56,709 nucleotides of DNA. It comes from Tessaracoccus sp. SD287. Its GTDB lineage: Bacteria > Actinomycetota > Actinomycetes > Propionibacteriales > Propionibacteriaceae. The DNA is taken from the NCBI RefSeq assembly GCF_017355265.1, contig NZ_JADIJQ010000017.1, forward strand, positions 1 through 56,709, in the 5' to 3' direction. The position numbers and the translations under genes are program-made. Shown piece by piece: positions 50,902 to 56,709 of this stretch; within the stretch, counting starts at the first letter, position 1; each line of letters opens with the position of its first letter. The notes below the pieces were generated by a model. It made no database searches. It was given only the letters and a program-made list of their open reading frames with translations, and had not been told where the DNA came from.

Positions 50902-53467
50902 CGGTCCGCACCACCTCGACCTGGTGGTCACCCGAGCAGAACAGCCAGGACGCCGGGATGGTGACCACGTCGTCCACCACTCTGGCGGCGCACGTCCGCC
51001 AGGTCACGCCACCGTCGGTGGACCGGTGCACACCCCCGGCGCCGGCGGCCAGCAGGTAGGGCTGCCCGTCCTCGTCGATGATCCCCGAGACGGCAGTGAC
51101 CGGCATGAACCGGCGCCGGTCCCGCAATGGCAGCCCGCAGTTGACGTTCGGCTGCTGCCAGACCAGTTCGCCGGCCCCGAGCTGCATGGACAGCACCCCG
51201 CCGCTCTGGCTGGCGGCATGGGCGCGGCCACCGACCACCCGGACGTCCCAGCAACTGCCGCCGGTCCACCCGGCGCCCAGCTCCTGCCAGCGGCTGGCCA
51301 GGGTGGGGGCGTCGACCCTGCCCAACTCGTCGATGGGCAGCCGGATGCAGCCGGTGCCGTCCCCCTCCGGCGCTGCCCGCGGCGCCCACAGGAAGACCGT
51401 CGCCCCCTCGTACTGCACCCGCAGCGCGCGGATCTCGTCGCCTGCTGCCCGCACCACCCGGAACGAGTCCGGTGCTCCGCCGGTCGCCGACAACCAGATG
51501 CCGCCTGCCGCCTCCGCCGCCAGCGCCACCCCCACCCGTCCGCGGACGTCGACGAAGGTGGCCATCGCCTGGAATCCGCGGTCGGGCTGTTGGGGGTCCA
51601 CCACGTTCTGGACCGGCACCGACCCGGGCGCCAGCGGAATCTCGTAGAGGCCCTTTTCGCCGGCGGCCAGGATGGTGGGGACCCCGGCCCGGTCGAGCCA
51701 GGCCAGGTCGGCGATTCCGAAGCCCAACTCGGCCAGCTGCCGCCAGCTGCCGCCGAGGTCGGTGCTGACATGGATGCGACCCGAGGTCCCCGCGTCGGTC
51801 GCCACCGCGACGTGCCCGGGCAGGGCCCGGCCCACCTCCCCGCCGGCACCCGTCGCTGGCCAGGGCACGATCGCCCGCACCGTCTCCCCGTCGAAGGTGA
51901 CGCACGCCTCCCAGCCGTCCCCGGCGTTGGTGGTCCGGAAGACGGTGCCGTGCTGGGCCACGAACCAGGTGCCCGGCTGTCCCTCGGCCTGGACGAGGTC
52001 GGACGCGTCGGCGTCCGGCACCTCGGCCAGTTCCAGGTGCACCCGTTCGACATACTGGACCCCCGGTTCGGCCTGCTCGAGGGCCCGGTACAGGTTCGAG
52101 ACCCGCAGCGGACGGCCGAAGCCGGCACCGGTGTCGGCCCCGGGGTCGGGCAGCGGGGTAATGGTGCTGGCCAGCCGCGCCAGGATGCGCGCACGGACCG
52201 CCTCGGGGTTCTCGTCGGGTCGGACGACGACCCGGGCGTCCACCGTGACCGTCTTGTACCGGCCCCAGCCCACCACGGGCACCGCGCCAATGGCTGCCCG
52301 CTGGGCCAGGTAGTCCGCGACCTGGGCCCGTACCTGCTCGCGCTCGTTCGCGGCGAGCGCCTGCTGGGTGACCCTGCCGTCGGGGCGCTGGTCGGCGGGC
52401 ACGTGAGGCACCAGCACCACCTCGACCTCGCCGGGCGCGGCGAACGCCCACGCCTCGCGCCGGGTGCAGGCGCTGGCCCGTTCGACGCCACCATGGCGGG
52501 TGGCCAGCACCTCGTAGTCGCGGGCGGTGACGGCCCGGTCACGGGCCTGGAAGTCCTGCGGGCCGCGGCGCAGGGCCGCGGCCAGGGGCTCGGCGTCGCG
52601 CCCCCCGGTGGCAGCCGTCGGGTTGGTGACCTTGACCCCCGGAAGCGGGTCACGCAGCACTGTCAACTGGCCGGCCGCCACATTGCCGCGGGACCCCCCG
52701 CCGGTGCGGTACCAGGCGCGCACCTGCATGCCGGGTTGCGGCACCACCGGCGGCTGCTGGTCGTCGGGTGGGAACCACGGAAACGACAGGATGCCGGCGC
52801 TGCGGTCGAGCACGAACACGCCCTGGCCGGGACGGGCATCGGCAAACACGCCTACCTCGCGGAAGCCGCGGAACGCGAGGCCGTCGACGACCACGGCCTG
52901 CCCGCTGGGCAGCGCCTCGACCGAGGGCACCTGCACCCCGACCCCGACACCCGGGTCGCCGACCACGGGCGCCTCCGGCAGGGTGAAGCTCTGGCCCGGT
53001 CCGCCGGTGCCGACCCCCAGCACCACCGCGTCGTGCAGCACCACGTCGGCGGCCTCGACCGTCACCGTGGTGGCGGCCTCGGTCATCACGGCGTCGGCCA
53101 GGGTCACGAACACCGGCAGCGGCACCCCGGGCGCCGAGGGCGGGCAGGTGACCCTGGTCCCGCGCGGGATCCGCAGCACCCCGTCGGGCTTGGCACGGGT
53201 GAATTCGAGGGTGACGGTCGCGGCCCCGGGCGGGCCGACGGTCGTCCCGATCAGGTTGAGGAAGGTGGCGTAGAGCCGATCGGGCACCCGGTTGAGCCGG
53301 TACAGCAGCACGTCGGTCAGGTAGGCGAACGCCTCGACAAGCACCACCCCCGGGTCGTGCACCGACAGGTCGGTCCACTCGGGGTCGACCTGGCGGATGC
53401 GGGCCAGCGCCTCGGCGACCAGGTCGCTGAAGTCGCGGTCGTCGAGGTTCGGGACGGGAATGCTCAT
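50894..53467 (-). CDS. Baseplate J/gp47-like protein fused to a BNR-like beta-propeller
   Basis: 857 aa. The first approximately 510 residues follow baseplate J (Afp11-like): 'DPEWTDLSVHDPGVVLVEAFAYLTDV' region near 30-55, 'LYATFLNLIG' near 65, 'ARDRAVTARDYEVLA' near 330, and 'GRPLRVSNLYRALEQAEPGV' near 455. From about residue 520 it carries repeats of sortilin/BNR type: 'TVFRTTNAGDGWEAC', 'RIHVSTDLGGSWRQL', 'GVHRSTDGGVTWRTC', each with S/T-x-D-x-G-x-x-W Asp-box features. The propeller points to receptor or glycan binding at the baseplate rim. It overlaps gp25 by ATGA. Confidence 0.85.
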   Translation of the reverse strand: MSIPVPNLDDRDFSDLVAEALARIRQVDPEWTDLSVHDPGVVLVEAFAYLTDVLLYRLNRVPDRLYATFLNLIGTTVGPPGAATVTLEFTRAKPDGVLRIPRGTRVTCPPSAPGVPLPVFVTLADAVMTEAATTVTVEAADVVLHDAVVLGVGTGGPGQSFTLPEAPVVGDPGVGVGVQVPSVEALPSGQAVVVDGLAFRGFREVGVFADARPGQGVFVLDRSAGILSFPWFPPDDQQPPVVPQPGMQVRAWYRTGGGSRGNVAAGQLTVLRDPLPGVKVTNPTAATGGRDAEPLAAALRRGPQDFQARDRAVTARDYEVLATRHGGVERASACTRREAWAFAAPGEVEVVLVPHVPADQRPDGRVTQQALAANEREQVRAQVADYLAQRAAIGAVPVVGWGRYKTVTVDARVVVRPDENPEAVRARILARLASTITPLPDPGADTGAGFGRPLRVSNLYRALEQAEPGVQYVERVHLELAEVPDADASDLVQAEGQPGTWFVAQHGTVFRTTNAGDGWEACVTFDGETVRAIVPWPATGAGGEVGRALPGHVAVATDAGTSGRIHVSTDLGGSWRQLAELGFGIADLAWLDRAGVPTILAAGEKGLYEIPLAPGSVPVQNVVDPQQPDRGFQAMATFVDVRGRVGVALAAEAAGGIWLSATGGAPDSFRVVRAAGDEIRALRVQYEGATVFLWAPRAAPEGDGTGCIRLPIDELGRVDAPTLASRWQELGAGWTGGSCWDVRVVGGRAHAASQSGGVLSMQLGAGELVWQQPNVNCGLPLRDRRRFMPVTAVSGIIDEDGQPYLLAAGAGGVHRSTDGGVTWRTCAARVVDDVVTIPASWLFCSGDHQVEVVRTDG

Positions 53468-53895
53468 GGCCGGGCCCCCGGTTCGAGGATCGGGACGGCG
53501 ACGGCGATCTCGTCCTCGCCCTGGGTCGCCTTGATCTGGTAGCGCATCCGCACCTCCAGGACCGACGGGTCGTCCTGCGGCACGCCGGCCTCGATGCCGA
53601 GCACGGTGACCCGCTGCTCCCAGGTCTCGACGGCGCGGGAGACGTAGTGGATGGCCAGGCCGGCCGTGGTGTCATCGGCCGGTTCGAATGCCAACCGGAA
53701 CAGGTGGCAGCCGTAGGACGCCCGGTTCACCCGCTCCCCCGGTCGGGTGCTCAGCAGCAGCAACAACGCCTGCCGCACCGAGGCGGCATCGGTGACGGTG
53801 GCCAGGCGTCCGCGCGGGTCCAGGCGCAGCCCGGGCAGGCCCCCATCGTCGAAACCGGCGACCACAAAGGCCGGGGCGCGGTAGCGGGCGCTCAT
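53464..53895 (-). CDS. GPW/gp25-family baseplate wedge protein
   Basis: 143 aa from the ATG at 53895. 'VRQALLLLLSTRPGERVNRASYGCHL' region holds the 'T-x-PGER' loop and the 'YG' signature of gp25/Afp9. A helix 'GLAIHYVSRAVETWEQRV' and strands 'LEVRMRYQIKATQGEDEIAV' follow, as usual. The protein nucleates sheath assembly at the baseplate. Its start overlaps the PAAR-like gene by ATGA. Confidence 0.88.
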   Translation of the reverse strand: MSARYRAPAFVVAGFDDGGLPGLRLDPRGRLATVTDAASVRQALLLLLSTRPGERVNRASYGCHLFRLAFEPADDTTAGLAIHYVSRAVETWEQRVTVLGIEAGVPQDDPSVLEVRMRYQIKATQGEDEIAVAVPILEPGARP

Positions 53896-54224
53896 CGGTC
53901 CGCCCCCACGAATCGTTGTCCGGGGTCGCGCACGGTGTACTTCGAGGGCGGCACCCCGTTGGTGAAGCCCTCGACCGAGTCCAGGCACAGCGACACCCCG
54001 CCAATGCGCACCCAGGTCGAGTAGCCGGTGGTGACGGCCCCGGTCCTGGTGCACTGTTTGGTGTTGGTGCTGATGTTGGGGCACATCGAGATGGAGCGGC
54101 CCTCGGGGTCGTTCGAGACCAGCACCGGGGCTCCGGCCACCCGCACCCAGGTCTGGGATGCGATGGTGGCGACCACCCCGTCGTGACCGCAGCGCAGCAT
54201 CCCGGGCAGGACGAGCAGTCTCAT
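53892..54224 (-). CDS. PAAR-like spike-tip protein
   Basis: 110 aa. Short strands with several Cys and His ('MLRCGHDGVV', 'SMCPNISTNTKQC', 'LCLDSVEGFTNG') and Gly/Pro turns resemble Afp10/PAAR-like tips of contractile injection systems, where a metal ion stabilises a small cone on the VgrG-like spike. The gene lies directly after the spike gene with an ATGA overlap, the canonical position. The C-terminal 'PPSKYTVRDPGQRFVG' tail is extra and could carry cargo contacts. Confidence 0.75.
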   Translation of the reverse strand: MRLLVLPGMLRCGHDGVVATIASQTWVRVAGAPVLVSNDPEGRSISMCPNISTNTKQCTRTGAVTTGYSTWVRIGGVSLCLDSVEGFTNGVPPSKYTVRDPGQRFVGADR

Positions 54225-55762
54225 GGCGCCTCCTCGAAGTCGACGGTGCGGGCCCGGATGCGCAGGGCGCGTCCGGGTGCCTCGATGAGCAGGTCGGTGG
54301 CCGCGGTGATTCGCACCAGGTCGGGTCCCAGCTCGACCCGGGACCCGGCCCCGTCGGTGAGCGACAAAGTGTGTTCGGGGCCGTCCAGGGTCAGCTGTTG
54401 GCCGTCGTGGGTGCGGATGGTCATCGACGCCCCCCGCTGTCCGCTCGGGACGGTGGGTGGCAGCAGCTGGCCGTAGAGGCCACCCAGGACGATCGCCTGG
54501 GCAGGGTCGCGACCCGGGAGCAGCACCAGCACGGTGTCGTCGACCTCGGGCAGGGCCACCAGCCCCTTGTCGGGCCCGGCGGCGGGCAGCAGCACCGGTG
54601 CCCAGCCGCTGAGCAGGTCACCGTGGGCGGGCAGACGGACCCGCACCCGCCCCCGGTCCTCGGGGTCGTCGGAGTCGTCGACGACGCCCAGGGTGACCTG
54701 GTCGGGGGGCCGCGGCGGTGGCGGTGGTGGCGGCTGGGTGCTCAGGGTCGTCTCGTAGCCGGCGATGGTGATGTCGTGGGTCGCCTCAGCGATGGCATAG
54801 ACGCCCTCGAGGGAGGCCCGGACCCCTCGGACCTCGACCCGTCGCCCAGCCTGCAGCGCGGGATGACCCTGGGCGACCAGCACGGCGCTCACCTCACCCA
54901 TCCGGCGCACGTCGAGTTCGGCCTGGGCCAGGTCGCCGGGCTCGCCCAGGTCGTCGGCGCGCAGCAGGGCACCGCCGCCGCCGACCCGGTCGGGATCGGG
55001 GTCGGCGCTGACGCCGGCAGCGGCCCGGGCGTCGCCGGCGGTCTCGTGGTCGGAGCTGGCGGCGACCGCGTCCCACCAACTGGTCTCGACGGTGCGGAAG
55101 GCGGGCTCCTGGCTCACCTCGATCTCGGCGGAGTGCAGGCTGGCGCCGTAGTCGACGCGGGTCGGGTCGCCGTCCCCGGACAGGGTGACCAGCCGCAGGG
55201 TGGCGTCGCGGACGACGGGGTAGACGCCGACCCGGGCGCACTGGGCCACCAGCAGGTCGAGGTCGGAGCGGGCGACCTGGTAGACGTCACCGAGTCGGAC
55301 GTCGGGGGCGTCCACCGCCAGCCCGCACCCGGCGCTGAGGGTGGTGGCCAGCTCGGGCAGGGTGGCGGCGGGGTGCAGCCGGTGGAACTGGCGCTTGCGC
55401 AACCGGTGCAGGGCATCGTAGGCGCGGACGCGCACCTGGCGGCCGCTGTCGGCGCGCCAGCTGTACTCCACGACGGTCACCTCACCGGTGAACAGCGGCT
55501 CGCGATGGCCGCCGATCTCGACCCGCAGCGCGTCCCCGGTGGACGGGTCGACGCCGAGGCGCTCGTCGGTGGCCCAGGCGATCAGGCACTGCGCCGGTTG
55601 GGCCAGCGCCGAATGCACCCGGATGCTGACCACCCGCGCCACCTCACCGGTGCTCAGCCGCCGCCCGGCCAGGGTGATGATCAGCTCGGGAGGCCCCTGC
55701 ACCTGCCGCATCGACTGGCCCTGTCGCATGGTCTGCTGACCCACGGTCGGCTGCTGGCTCAT
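54221..55762 (-). CDS. VgrG/gpD-gp5-like spike protein (Afp8-like)
   Basis: 513 aa. The first approximately 330 residues are a gp27/gpD-like hub ('EYSWRADSGRQVRVRAYDALHRLRKR' region, 'VYQVARSDLDLLVAQCARVG', 'VEVRGVRASLEGVYAI'). Then comes a Pro-run linker, a gp5-type OB fold ('LGVVDDSDDPEDRGRVRVRL' region, 'LLPAAGPDKGLVALPEVDD', 'VLGGLYG') and a C-terminal triple-stranded beta-prism ('TIRTHDGQQLTLDGPEHTL'). This is the complete spike architecture of eCIS. It sits between the tube-hub gene and the PAAR-like gene, both overlapping by four bases. Confidence 0.88.
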   Translation of the reverse strand: MSQQPTVGQQTMRQGQSMRQVQGPPELIITLAGRRLSTGEVARVVSIRVHSALAQPAQCLIAWATDERLGVDPSTGDALRVEIGGHREPLFTGEVTVVEYSWRADSGRQVRVRAYDALHRLRKRQFHRLHPAATLPELATTLSAGCGLAVDAPDVRLGDVYQVARSDLDLLVAQCARVGVYPVVRDATLRLVTLSGDGDPTRVDYGASLHSAEIEVSQEPAFRTVETSWWDAVAASSDHETAGDARAAAGVSADPDPDRVGGGGALLRADDLGEPGDLAQAELDVRRMGEVSAVLVAQGHPALQAGRRVEVRGVRASLEGVYAIAEATHDITIAGYETTLSTQPPPPPPPRPPDQVTLGVVDDSDDPEDRGRVRVRLPAHGDLLSGWAPVLLPAAGPDKGLVALPEVDDTVLVLLPGRDPAQAIVLGGLYGQLLPPTVPSGQRGASMTIRTHDGQQLTLDGPEHTLSLTDGAGSRVELGPDLVRITAATDLLIEAPGRALRIRARTVDFEEAP

Positions 55763-56505
55763 GGGGACTGCTCCCCGATGGGTGGCACCGCGAGCGGGCC
55801 GGTGAGGTGCAGCGGGTCGTCAATGTCGTTGTACTGCAGCAGGTCCTTCCACAACAGTTCGACCCCGAACGCGGCCCGCGACAGCAACCCGAGTTGGGCC
55901 GGTTCGATCGTCGCCGCCTGCACCGCCTGACCGGCCAGGGTGCTGCCGTCGCCGACCACGGCGAGGGTTCCCACCGGGGGCGCGGCCAGGTCGACCGGTG
56001 GCAGCCGTTGCTGCAACTCCCAGGCCTCGCCGCCCTCACGGTCGGCGGCGGTGCCGACCCGGACCAGGGTGAGGCGCAGCCAGGAGCGCAGCGGCGATCC
56101 GTCGGTGGCGAACCGGTCGAAGCGTTCGGCGACCTCGGTGACGATGCCGGGAATCGACCAGGCCGACCCCCACAACAGCATCACCAGCGGGGGACGGAAC
56201 TGCCGCTCGACCTCGGCGGAGTTCTCGGCCAGAGCCCACACCGGCCGGGTCAGTTGTCGCACATCGGTGACCGTCAGGTGGGAGGGCGCCAGGTCGACGT
56301 CGAAGAGCAGGTCGAGCTTCAGCTCGGTGCGACCGCCGCCGGTGAACATCAGCGGGTCGTCGGCGAGCCCGGAACCGGTCAACCGACCGCCGGAGGAGCG
56401 GCGCGGTTCCACCCCGGCGGTCCGGGTCATCACCACCGTCTCGGGGTTGAGCAGACAGGTGATGTGCTGCCCGGTCTCTTCGATCAGAAAGGCGACGCGC
56501 TCCAT
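55759..56505 (-). CDS. Tube-hub adaptor, Afp7/gp53-like (LysM-type)
   Basis: 248 aa. 'LIEETGQHITCLLNPETVVMTRTAGVEPR' region and 'GGRTELKLDLLFDVDLAP' resemble the CIS tube-hub protein that links the inner tube to the spike. 'PPLVMLLWGSAWSIPGIVTEVAERFDRF' continues the pattern and 'LRSWLRLTLVRVG' closes it. The last approximately 70 residues, where LysM is usual, show only 'VGTLAVVGDGSTLAGQA', so the LysM is reduced or lost. Expected to sit at the tube base. Directly upstream of the spike gene (ATGA). Confidence 0.75.
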   Translation of the reverse strand: MERVAFLIEETGQHITCLLNPETVVMTRTAGVEPRRSSGGRLTGSGLADDPLMFTGGGRTELKLDLLFDVDLAPSHLTVTDVRQLTRPVWALAENSAEVERQFRPPLVMLLWGSAWSIPGIVTEVAERFDRFATDGSPLRSWLRLTLVRVGTAADREGGEAWELQQRLPPVDLAAPPVGTLAVVGDGSTLAGQAVQAATIEPAQLGLLSRAAFGVELLWKDLLQYNDIDDPLHLTGPLAVPPIGEQSP

Positions 56506-56506
56506 G

Positions 56507-56698
56507 TCAGGTGGCCGCCTGTTCGGTGGCGAGCCTGGTCAGGCGACGCAGGGATGGCTCCAGCGGGTACTCCTGGGGTGCGGCGTCGAGGGGACGGGCC
56601 GGCAGCTCGGGCCATTGGCCGGTGGTCGCGGCCGCGGGTGCTGCCGCCACGTTCGGCGCGGCGCGGAAGGACGGTGGCAGGTCGGTGTCCGCGGGGCG
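56507..56698 (-). CDS. Possible small eCIS protein at the right edge
   Basis: Open frame of 63 codons, including the stop at 56507-56509, with very high third-position G/C, ending 'EPSLRRLTRLATEQAAT'. An in-frame TGA at 56699-56701 bounds it upstream, and only a GTG at 56650 gives a standard start, without a visible ribosome-binding site. The position immediately before the tube-hub gene is where small Afp6-like proteins stand. It may instead be the end of a larger gene interrupted or misread near the edge. Confidence 0.3.
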   Translation of the reverse strand, partial: RPADTDLPPSFRAAPNVAAAPAAATTGQWPELPARPLDAAPQEYPLEPSLRRLTRLATEQAAT

Positions 56699-56709
56699 TC
56701 ACTGATGTC

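Noticed and set aside
50801..53542. 913-codon plus-strand open frame opposite baseplate J
   Set aside because: Composition is Gly/His/Arg/Pro-rich antisense; the minus strand has the overlapping eCIS genes.
54158..55930. 590-codon plus-strand open frame opposite the spike gene
   Set aside because: Same reason: mirror of a high-GC coding strand, with no start signal or domain.

Overview
The window is high-GC DNA (strong G/C preference at third codon positions) with GTG starts, many 4-base ATGA gene overlaps, Tat/Sec-exported surface proteins and repeated cases of a TANNNT box 6-7 bases before a start codon (leaderless mRNAs). This points to a Gram-positive actinobacterium. The gene mix (class I aldolase, actinobacterial wall-polymer genes, an actinobacterial-type contractile injection system) would fit Propionibacteriales, but the sequence alone does not prove it. 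I found no rRNA, tRNA or CRISPR array.

Layout. (1) 1-14.2 kb, cell surface: a giant exported beta-propeller/FN3/LamG/PKD protein running off the left edge, a membrane-anchored companion, then a glycopolymer locus with a GT2, a GT4, a GT39-like mannosyltransferase, a GT2-GT4 fusion, a DUF1972-type GT4, a CDP-alcohol phosphatidyltransferase and a TagD-like cytidylyltransferase. (2) 14.2-20.6 kb, housekeeping: a 51-bp tandem repeat, an ECF-S-like protein, two membrane proteins, a wax-ester-synthase/DGAT-type acyltransferase, a SUKH-like protein, a PEP-mutase-family protein and class I fructose-bisphosphate aldolase. (3) 20.7-37.1 kb, defence island: a DUF7669-DUF6884-endonuclease III-like fusion, an unrecognised helical protein with hydrophobic segments, then a tightly overlapping operon of SNF2-type helicase, DUF4391 protein, type III-like Mod, type III-like Res and an OLD-family ATPase/TOPRIM nuclease, faced by a NERD-UvrD helicase. 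(4) 37.3-47.0 kb, metabolism and transport: DeoC-type aldolase with a GntR-like operator, a NIF3-like protein, an SRPBCC protein, a frameshifted cation transporter, a DUF2339 membrane protein, an IS21 remnant, a membrane protein, an MFS transporter and a CotA/bilirubin-oxidase-like multicopper oxidase. (5) 47.3-56.7 kb: the baseplate half of an extracellular contractile injection system (eCIS) transcribed leftward as one chain of overlapping genes, ending in four accessory membrane proteins. The operon continues beyond the right edge.

How it works together. In region 1 the cytidylyltransferase would make a CDP-alcohol and the transferase would move it, while the glycosyltransferases build a decorated wall or lipid-linked glycan. 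In region 3 methyltransferase and restriction subunits give self/non-self discrimination, with helicases, an OLD nuclease and a possible base-excision glycosylase as further antiviral layers. In region 5 the hub, spike, PAAR-like tip, gp25, baseplate J and tail protein I form the baseplate, and the downstream membrane proteins probably anchor or regulate it.

Most unusual points: a triplicated gene junction in the eCIS operon that creates two coupled 18-19-residue micro-ORFs while keeping every ATGA overlap; a baseplate J protein carrying a C-terminal BNR-like beta-propeller; paired eCIS membrane proteins with the same N-half and different C-domains; the glycosylase fusion and orphan helical protein beside the restriction operon; and two families of short tandem repeats between genes.
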